Assembly (NCBI GenBank): GCA_963676095.1 | Contig: OY781040.1 | Span: 124,001-188,000 of the forward strand | Length of the DNA stretch: 64,000 bases | Source of the DNA: G963676095 sp963676095 | Lineage (GTDB): Bacteria > Bacteroidota > Bacteroidia > Bacteroidales > Prolixibacteraceae | Reading direction: 5' to 3' | Shown: piece by piece, positions 9,722 through 17,009 of the stretch | Position numbering within the stretch: position 1 is the stretch's first letter | How the letters are laid out: every line of letters begins with the position of its first letter | Made by a program: the position numbers and the translations under genes | Notes under the pieces: generated by a model | What the model was told of the DNA's origin: nothing | The model's database searches: none | The model's input: the letters and a program-made list of their open reading frames with translations, nothing else

Positions 9722-9849
9722 TGTACATAACGTTCGAGGCTATACCCAGTAAGGGATTGCGAAGAACGGCACTATCAACCGACAAATAATTTGATGCGGG
9801 TGATAATGCTCGAAGACCTCTAAAACCCTTATTGGGTATGAGCCTTTGT
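9722..9849 (-). other. attC-like recombination site B, interrupted at its end by a IIC intron
   Basis: AGGCTATACCCAGTAAGGG (9737-9755) pairs with CCCTTATTGGGTATGAGCCT (9826-9845) over 19 of 20 positions, with one extrahelical base as typical of attC. The loop is about 70 nt, far too long for a terminator. The intact outer core on the minus strand is AACGTTATGTAC. The other end reads GCCTTTGT and is joined to intron B; the 3' exon begins TACAGGC. Confidence 0.7.
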
Positions 9850-10052
9850 GTGCGCCCTGCATGAGCAGAGCGCACCTGCTGAAAGCTATAGAAAAAGCTT
9901 AAAAATACAAATAAAAAGCAATAAACATAGTTTCAGCAGGTGTATTTTTCCAGAGGGTGCAAGTCCCTTATGCACCGGGGTAACGCCCGGAAGCATTAGC
10001 AAGTGGCAAGCTGGTTTGGGGCGACCCATGCAGTGAAGGGGGCGGAGCGTAA

Positions 10053-10075
10053 AAAAATGTCCGGTGGACATTTTT
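10053..10075. repeat. TGTCCGGTGGACA hairpin element, copy 5 (domain I, copy B only)
   Basis: Arms AAAAATGTCC and GGACATTTTT surround GGT. The surrounding ~65 bp replace the short GAAGCCAAAC stem tip present in copy A at 5228-5242. Confidence 0.88.
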
Positions 10076-10158
10076 AGCGAACGAGCCAGCATGCAGGGAA
10101 GGGGCAAAATCCGGTACTGACGAACAGTGAATGACGTAAAGTTTTACGGCAGTAAAAC

Positions 10159-10179
10159 CAAATGTCCGGTGGACATTTG
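10159..10179. repeat. TGTCCGGTGGACA hairpin element, copy 6 (domain I, copy B only)
   Basis: Arms CAAATGTCC and GGACATTTG surround GGT, with a compensated C-G closing pair where others have A-T. It lies in about 75 bp inserted at the point where copy A reads GAACAGAAACGGC. Confidence 0.88.
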
Positions 10180-10521
10180 ACGACATGAAGAGCGTAGCGG
10201 TGGCATATGAGGCTGTGAAACGAGGATAAGGTGGGCACACCATTGTAACGCCCAAAGAATACCAAAAGGACAGCTATGTAGATCATGCAGGGATTGGAGG
10301 AAGGAAAAAGCTCTTACCAGGGGATACCTTGCCAACCACGGGTTGGTTACGGCAATGGAGTCAGCAGACGCCATAGTAGCTATTGGTAACGAGCCATCGA
10401 AAAGATGGAGGACTCACAGGATAGTGAAGGGCTGAACATTAAGATGTTCCAAATTCGGCGGGGAGGCATTGCCAGCCCTGGCTTAAGCGGGACAGGGTAA
10501 AACAAAGTAAACGAAAAGAGG

Positions 10522-11894
10522 ATGATTGAACAGGTACTGAACCGGAGGAATATAATGCGGGCTTACCGTCAGGTGGTGTCGAATAAAGGTTCGGCAGGCA
10601 CCGATGGTATGGCTGTGACGGATTTGTATGCTCACCTGACTAAAAACAGGGAGCAACTGGAATCTGATATCCGTGAAGGGAAGTACCTGCCACAACCTAT
10701 TCTGGGGGTGGAAATACCCAAGAGCAACGGAAAATTCCGTTTATTAGGCGTGCCCACGGCAACCGATCGCATGTTGCAACAAGCCGTAGGCCAGGTTCTG
10801 GCTATCAAATGTGAGATGGGATTCGGGGATTACAGCTATGGTTTCCGTCCCAATCGCAACGCACAGCAAGCGGTACTAAAAGCACAGGAATACATCAATT
10901 CAGGATACCGGCACATTGTTGATATCGACCTGAAAAGCTTCTTCGATGAAGTGGACCACTGTATCCTGTTGCAGTTGCTGTACCGCAAGGTCAAATGTCC
11001 GCTCACCTTGCGCCTGATCCGCAAATGGCTAAGAGCGCCGATCCAAATCAACGGCAAACTGGTCAAACGGCGGAAAGGGGTTCCGCAAGGATCCCCGCTT
11101 AGTCCGTTACTGTCAAATATCATGCTGAATGAGCTTGATAAGGAAATGGAGAGGCAGGGACTTCGCTACGTCAGATACGCCGATGATTTTAGTGCGTACA
11201 CCAAAAGCAAATCGGAGGCCCGCAAGATCGGCAACAACTTGTTTCTATTTTTGAAAAACAAGTTGAAGTTACCGATCAACCGGGAGAGGGCCGACTGTAA
11301 AGAAATTGTCCGGTGGACAATTTTAAGGAGGAGCCAGGTTGAAGGGATGGAGCATCCGCCGACCAGTCAACTTTAAAGTTTTGGGGTACGGATTTGTACC
11401 CACTTACCGTAAGGGAGAAAAAGGCAAATACCAACTGGTTGCAAGCGACAAAAGCTGGAAAAACCTGAAACAAAAGATGAAAATCGTCACCCGGAAGACC
11501 ACACCGATGAGTTTCGATGAGCGCATTCAAAAGCTCAAAGAAATTACCCGGATGGCTCAACTATTTCCGAATGGCGAGCCTGCACGGCAAGCTAAAGGAA
11601 GTGGACGGATGGCTCAGAAATCGGCTTCGGTATTGTATCTGGCATCACTGGAAGAAACCCGAACGGAAACGGAAGAACCTGATCCGTCTGGGGGTCGATC
11701 CGGAACATGCTTACCAATGGAGCCGTTCCCGGATGGGAGGATGGGCAATTGCCCAAAGCCCGATTTTGAGAACTACTATTACTTTGGAGCGATTGCGAAA
11801 AAGAGGTTACGAAGCGTTGCTTACATATTACGGAAAAGTTGCCCCACATCTTAATGAACCGCTGTATACGAGACCCGTACGTACAGTGGTGTGA
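10522..11894 (+). pseudogene. ltrA: Intron-encoded reverse transcriptase/maturase, frameshifted (copy B)
   Basis: The first 284 codons translate identically to copy A, and a synonymous C/T change at 10803 is the only difference I noticed. The same element insertion after INRE and the same 2-bp loss before GWLNYF break the frame twice. The C-terminal part is otherwise intact through HWKKPERKRKNL to ...TRPVRTVV, ending inside domain V as usual for IIC introns. Three frames are needed, so an intact IEP in trans, or an unusual expression mechanism, would be required for mobility. Confidence 0.85.
11303..11323. repeat. TGTCCGGTGGACA hairpin element, copy 7 (inside IEP)
   Basis: It is identical to copy 2 in arms (AAATTGTCC / GGACAATTT), flanks and position, so it predates the split of introns A and B. 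Confidence 0.9.
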
Positions 11895-12052
11895 AAGCCT
11901 CTCCCTGTCAGCGTTTGCTGACAGGGCGGGCTATTCGATTACAGGCTGGCGTTCTTGTCATCCATGTTTTGTATCCATTGTCTATATTTAGTTTTACTAT
12001 CATAATCTATCCAGAAATCTTTGGCCATTTTTTATTTCTGTTGTTTGTATTT

Positions 12053-12295
12053 TTAGTTTTCGTTTTTTAGTTTCAAATCTTTACAAATCTCTTTCAGCAC
12101 TTCGCATGGGTCAACGTCTATTGCTAATGCAATTAAATAAAGCTCGTCTACACGAAGCTTTGTGCTCTGATTATTTGTCAACTCGCTAAGCCGTGTTTTG
12201 CTAATTCCAGTCTTCCTTGAAACCTCTGAGCGGTTTATAGATTTTCGTGAAAGATAAAGTCCTAACTCGGTCATATTATCTGATTTTAAGAACAT
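12053..12295 (-). CDS. Small XRE/HTH transcriptional regulator
   Basis: The 80-aa protein is almost entirely one Cro/C1-type helix-turn-helix: helix 2 SEVSRKTGISKTRLSELTNN at about 23-42, followed by conserved helices (LRVDELYLIALAIDVDPCEVL). It probably represses its own promoter, since the divergent intergenic segment holds two palindromes. It may serve as an antitoxin-like or phage-type regulator, but no toxin is recognisable next to it. Intron B and attC-like site B lie at its 3' side. Confidence 0.8.
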   Translation of the reverse strand: MFLKSDNMTELGLYLSRKSINRSEVSRKTGISKTRLSELTNNQSTKLRVDELYLIALAIDVDPCEVLKEICKDLKLKNEN

Positions 12296-12305
12296 AAAAA
12301 TACGT

Positions 12306-12327
12306 AATCGGGAAATATTTTCCGATT
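12306..12327. promoter_or_regulatory. Candidate operator palindrome upstream of the XRE gene
   Basis: Arms AATCGG and CCGATT flank a symmetric AT core; 20 of 22 positions obey dyad symmetry. It lies 10 bp upstream of the start of the regulator gene at 12295. Confidence 0.5.
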
Positions 12328-12374
12328 ATATGAACTTTTGTTTTGTAAATGATCCGAATATCATTATATTTGTT

Positions 12375-12385
12375 CCGATAATCGG
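12375..12385. promoter_or_regulatory. Second candidate operator (CCGATAATCGG)
   Basis: A perfect 11-bp dyad sharing the ATCGG half-site with the palindrome at 12306. It lies 26 bp before the start of the divergent gene at 12411, so one regulator could control both genes. Confidence 0.5.
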
Positions 12386-12410
12386 GCAATATTAACTTAA
12401 ATCAAGATAT

Positions 12411-12614
12411 ATGGGACAGTCAAAATACACGAAAAGCGACCTCGAAAGCATAGTCATGATGCAGCTGGAAAACCTGAATGCTATGCACGACCTGTTAAGT
12501 ATCATGAAAGTCCAGAATGAGTTATTGCATAACGCTAATAAAAAATTGAATGAGGAAATTTCTGAATTCAAAGAAAAACAATATCCGTATCAATCAAAAA
12601 ATCGCAAGTCGTAA
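12411..12614 (+). CDS. Small coiled-coil hypothetical protein
   Basis: A 67-aa, charged, helical protein (LESIVMMQLENLNAMHDLLSIM...LNEEISEFKEKQ) with heptad-like spacing. It has no signal peptide or known motif. It is transcribed divergently from the XRE regulator across shared operator palindromes, so it may be the regulated partner. The function is unknown. Confidence 0.55.
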   Translation: MGQSKYTKSDLESIVMMQLENLNAMHDLLSIMKVQNELLHNANKKLNEEISEFKEKQYPYQSKNRKS

Positions 12615-12757
12615 CATTATTGTGTCCGGGAAACACTATCCACCCGTGTAAAAGTCCTCTTACTTGTCAAAATGCAAAATTGCTTATTTTTTAGTCGTTT
12701 CTGTCAGGGGTACACTGTTTTTACGCTTGACTGTAACTATGTAATAGCACGAAGTTA

Positions 12758-12931
12758 TTACACTTTTTTGCCATTTTTGTTATCTGCTTTTATGCCCGGG
12801 TTTCCAAACATCCTGTCGAGCGGGCTTTGTATCCGGTTGATGGCTTTATTACTGACATAGGTGTAAATCATCGTGGTTTTTATGCCCGAATGGCCAAGCA
12901 ACTGCTGAATGTACCTGATATCGGTGCCCAT
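12758..12931 (-). pseudogene. Tyrosine recombinase C-terminal fragment, copy 1
   Basis: 57 codons from an ATG: MGTDIRYIQQLLGHS, then TTMIYTYVSN and IQSPLDRMF. This is the end of a XerD/integron-integrase-like recombinase, with the box II His of LLGH and the nucleophilic Tyr of IYTYV. The catalytic Arg-Lys-HxxR part is absent, and the upstream frame (to 13072) does not look like a recombinase. The stop codon lies in a hairpin (GTAATA...TATTAC) after which the three copies diverge. The SPLD ending resembles integron integrases. Confidence 0.7.
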
Positions 12932-13198
12932 AAGTTTAGATTTTAGTCCCTCCTCCAATTTACGCCAATCTCCCTTAAAATCAAATAGGTTTCTGGTAAA
13001 ATTCTTTACGTTCATTTGTTGGATGAGCAAAACAATAAACCCAGGCTGCAAAGCATAAACCCGGGTGTGCAAACCTTAGCTCCGGAAATACGAGCGGGTT
13101 ATTCTTTGTTAAATCTGCAAGTTAAGTTTTCCTTGTATATGGAAGTAAGTTTGTCCAGGTATATGGCAGAAAAAGTTTCCTCCAATATGGGAACCGTC

Positions 13199-13297
13199 TT
13201 GTTTATGCATTAAAGACAACTTGTTTATGCGTTAAAGAAGAGTTGTTTATGCATTAAAGGCAGCTCGTTTATGTGTTAATCAGAAGTTGTCTATGCT
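13199..13297. repeat. Tandem array, exact 22-bp period (GTTTATGCATTAAAG type)
   Basis: Unit starts fall at 13199, 13221, 13243, 13265 and a partial one at 13287, each beginning TTGTTTATGCATTAAAG or a close variant. It is absent from the other composite repeat copy. The preceding 13122-13196 holds three looser TATATGG units spaced 24-25 bp. Confidence 0.85.
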
Positions 13298-13371
13298 ACA
13301 ACCAGTGCCTTTATCGTTTTCTACCAGTGCTTTTCCCCAGATACTTTTCCCCTTATACCGGAAGGATGAAA

Positions 13372-13547
13372 AAAGTACAGTATCTTTTCCGGAAATCCTC
13401 GGTATCTTTTTACTAAAAGTCGGCCAGCTTTTGAGGAAATCTGCCCCATCTTTTGGCGAAAAGTTCAGGGTCTTCTTACAAAATCGTCCCTATCTTTTCC
13501 TGAAAAGTCCGGTATCTTTCCGCAAAATCTTCAGCATCTTTTTACGA
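13372..13547. repeat. Tandem array, eight 22-bp units (AAAGT/AATC...ATCTTTT)
   Basis: Eight units of exactly 22 bp alternate between AAAGT and AATC starts, each with a central ATCTTTT-like core, giving a 44-bp superperiod. The other composite copy has only two units (18564-18607), so whole units have been gained or lost. Confidence 0.85.
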
Positions 13548-13598
13548 AAGGGAACAGCATCGGTCGTATCCATCCTTTCCCATTTAGAGGAGCCGCCC

Positions 13599-13694
13599 TC
13601 ACTAACACGTGTGAGACACCCTCCCGAACGTTAGTGAGCCCCCTTCACAAGCATTAGTGAGGCACTATCCCAAACGTTGGTGAAACGGACTCAC
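13599..13694. repeat. Tandem array, ~22-bp units (CACTAAC/GTTAGTGAG)
   Basis: Four units of 22-24 bp, each with a partial dyad CACTAACG-like / GTTAGTGAG. The second composite copy has about two units fewer; the remnant at 558-705 has four. Confidence 0.75.
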
Positions 13695-13723
13695 ATCTCC
13701 CTATATGATACTATGAGTCAGCC

Positions 13724-13843
13724 ATGGAAACGGTCATCATAAACGGTTCGAAGAATGGCTTAATCCTCAAACAGATCCAGGCTGTTACGGGATGGGAGAA
13801 AGACAAGATTACCGAGGTATTGAAACAGAACCACTTGTTGTAG
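13724..13843 (+). CDS. Conserved 39-aa ORF in composite repeat, copy 1
   Basis: METVIINGSKNG is followed by LILKQIQAVTGWEKDKITEV and a short tail. Compared with the copy at 18737, four differences are third-position synonymous and two change residues (I to T, K to E). That is the pattern of a translated sequence, and the middle part could form a helix-turn-helix. It is too short to assign a function. Confidence 0.45.
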   Translation: METVIINGSKNGLILKQIQAVTGWEKDKITEVLKQNHLL

Positions 13844-14185
13844 GCTTTCCAGCTTTTTCCCAGCCTGTTTTTTCGAATCAATTGAAAAAACAGGTGGAGA
13901 AAAAGATAAATTTATCGTTGCCTGTCGGGCAAAATACCCGTTCAATCAGAATTCCGATGTCGTTTCTAATTTTGGCAATCAGGTTCCGCTTCCCGGGGCC
14001 GGATTTTTTTTAAGCACAAACAACAAGGTTTTTTATAATTTCTGTCCTTGAGCCGGACAGGCTCTTCCTTTTCCTGTCGATGAAAAGGAAGCAAAAATCT
14101 TGTCAAAACGAACCCTCACCCGGGCGTTTTGACGGCCCCCGCACCGCTCTGTTCTGCATTTGCGTCGGAGTCTTGACGGATTACA
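13844..14185. other. Gene-free part of composite repeat 1
   Basis: GC-rich sequence conserved in copy 2 (18857-19200). A frame continuing from the 39-aa ORF in copy 2 (QLKKQVEKKINLSLP) is shifted by one C in copy 1, suggesting a longer ancestral ORF that has decayed. No other feature is recognisable. Confidence 0.4.
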
Positions 14186-14280
14186 GTGTAATCCAGTTGC
14201 ATTTCACGTATAATGCAATCGTATTACACGTGTAACTCATTTGGATTACACGTATAACACAAATGGGTTATAAGCGTAAC
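14186..14280. repeat. Tandem array, 22-bp units (GTGTAA/GTATAA alternating)
   Basis: Four exact 22-bp units begin GTGTAAT, GTATAAT, GTGTAAC and GTATAAC, with palindromic junctions such as TTACACGTGTAA. The second composite copy holds about two units (19200-19255). The sequence 14281-14710 after it is conserved between copies but shows no ORF or motif that I recognise. Confidence 0.85.
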
Positions 14281-14710
14281 TTTCGTAAATTTATTGTTTA
14301 GTGAAACTTCTCCCCACTATAATTTTTGTGAACGCCGCAACAATACGGTTGTGACACTCACAATAAAATTCTATATCTTCTGGGCTGCCAGGGCCAGGCA
14401 AAGCCCGAAACGGAACGCAGAAAAAGCCACAATGGCTGCCAGGCTATTAATCCCGGTTTACGCCAACACCGAGCTCAGCCGCTGTCTTCCGCACGGACAG
14501 AACGCTTAATTGTTATCGCTAAAAACTTTCCGCATTTGCCGAACGGGAAAATTATGCCCGCCCGGATGATAAAAAGCTGGCATCTCTGCCGCTTTTCCTG
14601 GTCCCGGCGGAAAGGAAGGCCAAAACCGGAATGGAAAAATGCAGGAAGGACAGTAAAAAATTAGTTAATTCCCTTATATGGAGCATTTAATAACCAGCGG
14701 TTTAGCCCAA

Positions 14711-14836
14711 TACGAATTAAAACACAATTGAGCAGGGGGGCCGAAAGCCGGAGAGATCAAAAAAGGCAGCAGATAGACAAACCTACTGCTTTTTTTTCTT
14801 GGCTCAACTGTGCCTTAATTCCTAATTTGTTATGCG
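14711..14836 (-). other. attC-like recombination site D (not interrupted)
   Basis: TACGAATTAAAACACAATTG (14711-14730, arm continuing to 14733) pairs with GCTCAACTGTGCCTTAATTC (14802-14821, continuing to 14823) over 19 of 23 positions. The arms enclose a second hairpin (AGCAGATAG / CTACTGCT). Beside the stop of the gene at 14847 the plus strand reads TTTGTTATGCG, the core at which IIC introns are inserted elsewhere in the window. The outer core is lost where the site joins the composite repeat. Confidence 0.65.
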
Positions 14837-14846
14837 ATGTTATTCT

Positions 14847-15818
14847 TTAAAAATCAGATGATTTTCTATTATTCTTCTCATTTAAAAATGGATAATTTAC
14901 ATATTCCGAAAACTTATTATGTTTTCTATCAAATCTATATTTAAAATTATCCAATTCAGCATCATTTGTGTTCTCCAATTTTGCCTGAAAGATATCTCCA
15001 TCTTTATAATATTGAGAATTACCAATAGGATTCCAAATTTCAATGCTAAACAGATTTGATTTTACTATTGATCCTGAATCTATTTTAAATTCAAATTGTA
15101 AGTCAATTTTTGCAGATTTTGTTGCTCCAATCATTATGTGAAATCTATCAACATCACCAGAATTTATTTTTCTCGATATTGGATACTTTCGGCTTACATC
15201 ATTTTTATCCATATCTATTATAACACAGTAAATTTCGGAGGGTGGCATTATACTATAGATATAACCATTAGGAATAACGTGAAATCCCATTTCTGTCAAA
15301 AAAAATTTAGTAGTATGATTAATTGAACTTTGACCAGAACTCTTTGCACCTGTTTCGCTAGTATAATTCCATGTTGCATCAATATTTGAAATATTGATGC
15401 CATTAATTCGATTATTAAAATTTTTTGTATGATATTGATCATCTGAATGTGTGAGTTCTTTTAAGTTTTCTAATATTAAAAAACTAGGAGAAAGTACACA
15501 AATTCTTTTTCTTTCTCCTGATAATATATCTCCATTATAATTAAGAAGTTCTGTAGAAAATACTTTACTCAAATATGAACCAGAAATTTTAATGGTACAA
15601 TTTTTTGCTGAACCAAAGCCGCTATTAAATGCGTAAACTTCAAGTGAAGATGATCTTATCTCAAAAGTAAATTCTAAGGATGGAGATAAATCTATAATTT
15701 TGCACTTAATCGCAATGTTAAATTCCCATAAAAGAGCCGTAGCATTACCAGCATTTTGAAATTTAAAGTCTATAACAGGAAAGTGCAACTTTTTATTTAT
15801 TTCATTTAATGTTATCAT
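14847..15818 (-). CDS. Hypothetical protein, beta-rich, cytoplasmic
   Basis: 323 aa without signal peptide or membrane helix. The composition (many N, S, I, K, F and alternating hydrophobics) suggests beta-sheet domains. No catalytic motif is evident. It overlaps the upstream membrane gene by 4 bp (ATGA), so the two are translationally coupled and probably form one system. Very AT-rich and followed by attC-like site D. A two-gene membrane plus cytoplasmic unit in a cassette region could be a defence module, but nothing in the sequence proves it. Confidence 0.6.
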   Translation of the reverse strand: MITLNEINKKLHFPVIDFKFQNAGNATALLWEFNIAIKCKIIDLSPSLEFTFEIRSSSLEVYAFNSGFGSAKNCTIKISGSYLSKVFSTELLNYNGDILSGERKRICVLSPSFLILENLKELTHSDDQYHTKNFNNRINGINISNIDATWNYTSETGAKSSGQSSINHTTKFFLTEMGFHVIPNGYIYSIMPPSEIYCVIIDMDKNDVSRKYPISRKINSGDVDRFHIMIGATKSAKIDLQFEFKIDSGSIVKSNLFSIEIWNPIGNSQYYKDGDIFQAKLENTNDAELDNFKYRFDRKHNKFSEYVNYPFLNEKNNRKSSDF

Positions 15819-16189
15819 TTTTTACTTCCTGGTTTAATCGTTTTTGATTTATCAACATTTTCCGTTTCTTTATAATCACTCATTGATTCATCATTTCTTG
15901 CATCTATTAATTTGATGTTTGATTTGTGTGAAGTTAATTGTCTTTTAAACAAAAGAGCTGCTATATAACCGATTACTCCAAGGAATAGTGCAATAACTGC
16001 TATCCAAAAAAATTTATTTAAAATATCAGACAAAATAATAAACGAATTTTTCTGACCTAATTCACTAAAAATTTTTAGAGATAGAATTTGTTTCGCAACC
16101 AAATAAAGAAAAATTATAACTAGTCCAGCTATAGATAACGGCGTTTTAATTTTTGTCGTTACTAAGAGAATTTTGTCTAAATATTTCAT
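15815..16189 (-). CDS. Small membrane protein with two transmembrane helices
   Basis: 124 aa. Hydrophobic helices lie at about 16-36 (TPLSIAGLVIIFLYLVAKQIL) and 61-84 (FWIAVIALFLGVIGYIAALLF), and the charged hydrophilic tail (85-124) is rich in K, D and E. It is the first gene of a pair with a 4-bp overlap. No known family is recognised. It probably anchors or accompanies the 323-aa partner at the inner membrane. Confidence 0.6.
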   Translation of the reverse strand: MKYLDKILLVTTKIKTPLSIAGLVIIFLYLVAKQILSLKIFSELGQKNSFIILSDILNKFFWIAVIALFLGVIGYIAALLFKRQLTSHKSNIKLIDARNDESMSDYKETENVDKSKTIKPGSKK

Positions 16190-16234
16190 ATCTATTTATG
16201 TTAGTTCGTTCCAACTTTACGGCAATTATAATAT

Positions 16235-16998
16235 CGCATAACGTAGGAAGCACCGAGTAGGCAAGGGGAATTTCACCCCAAGCCTCTCACAGAACCGTGC
16301 TTGATAGTCTCCCATCACACGGCTCTTCTAATATGTCATACAATATAAAGCTCATCCTCATTAAAGTTGGCAAATTGCACTTCACATTAGCTAACCCCTT
16401 CGCTCCTCTTCCATTACAGTTGTATCTTCACTTCTACGGGTTAGTCTGCCCCTACATGAATCATCGGTTTACCGCCTCTGGGTTGTGCCCATTGTGCGTT
16501 TCCCTTAGCATAAACATGCAGGTTCTCAAGTTCCGTAATTAAGCCCGCATAAAGTTCTTGCCTCTTTTGTGACGCCTGCCATAGTGCCAGTAAACAGGTG
16601 CCCGCACTATTTGTCATTGCATCGTGCAGTCTACAACTTTTGACAGAATATAACGCCCTTTTCGACACTTCTTCAGAGGTTCACTTGCGTTCAACTCCTT
16701 TATCCATAGCTGTACACACTCGTGGTGCGACTTTTCCTAAACGCTCAGCACCATGGCTCTTTACCACAGCACCTTTAGGTGGTTTGATGCCCTCTCCTGT
16801 AAGACGACTCCGATGGTTCAACCTTACAACTGGTTTCCATCATCTCAACTACAGCATGTAGGTAAACCTACTTCTTGACACAATACACGCAGGGGCGGAC
16901 AGCGGGCGATTTCCTGTCAAGCCGAAAAACAGCCCGAGCGGAAAGATGCCCACCGAAAACCACTGCTGCGGCACTTGACGGGTAGCTGATGTTATAAC
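16235..16998 (-). other. attC-like recombination site C, split by intron C
   Basis: On the minus strand, downstream of the gene at 17010, GTTATAACATCAGC is followed by arms CCCGTCAAGTGCCG (16969-16982) and CGGCTTGACAGG (16913-16924). After the intron comes CTACGTTATGCG, a GTTRRRY-type core like those of sites A and B. The coordinates include the intron. Confidence 0.5.
16251..16881 (-). mobile_element. ORF-less group II intron (intron C)
   Basis: It begins GTGTCAAGAAGTAGG and contains a canonical domain V (GAGCCGTGTGATGGGAGACT and AAGCACGGTTC). It ends with a domain VI-like hairpin (GGGGTGAAATTCCCC) and CTACTCGGTG. Its 631 nt leave no room for an IEP. The longest minus frame (75 codons at 16441-16668) is not RT-like. 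It belongs to a different class from the IIC introns and lies on the opposite strand. The remnant at 351-433 shares its 3' end. Confidence 0.75.
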
Positions 16999-17009
16999 CT
17001 GTAATTTGT

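Larger units (their letters stand above)
9850..11939 (+). mobile_element. Group IIC intron, copy B
   Basis: It has the same boundaries and structure as copy A. Domain V is uninterrupted here (CGCTGTATACGAGACCCG then TACGTACAGTGGTGTG), so this copy could keep a catalytic core. Domain I carries two hairpin elements absent from A (10035-10105 and 10127-10203), and the segment 10250-10290, which includes the presumed exon-binding stem, differs from A. I infer either retargeting or recombination with a related intron. Confidence 0.9.
13307..14711. repeat. Composite 22-bp-array repeat, copy 1
   Basis: A 1.4-kb sequence shared with 18499-19681. Both run from GCCTTTATCG to GGTTTAGCCCAAT and both lie beside a recombinase C-terminal fragment. 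It contains three successive arrays of 22-bp period with unrelated units, a 39-codon ORF, and unique GC-rich sequence. The right end abuts attC-like site D. It is probably a mobile or duplicated module of the cassette region, though no transposase is visible. Confidence 0.75.

Noticed and set aside
9724..9849. Rho-independent terminator as the explanation for the intron B insertion site
   Set aside because: IIC introns often insert after terminators, but the loop here is about 70 nt, no T-tract follows the stem, and a GTTATG core is present, which fits attC better.
13199..14280. CRISPR array
   Set aside because: Units are contiguous degenerate tandem repeats of 22 bp with no unique spacers, and no cas genes are in the window.
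16441..16668. 75-codon minus ORF in intron C as an IEP
   Set aside because: No reverse transcriptase or maturase motif; it lies in the structured intron RNA.
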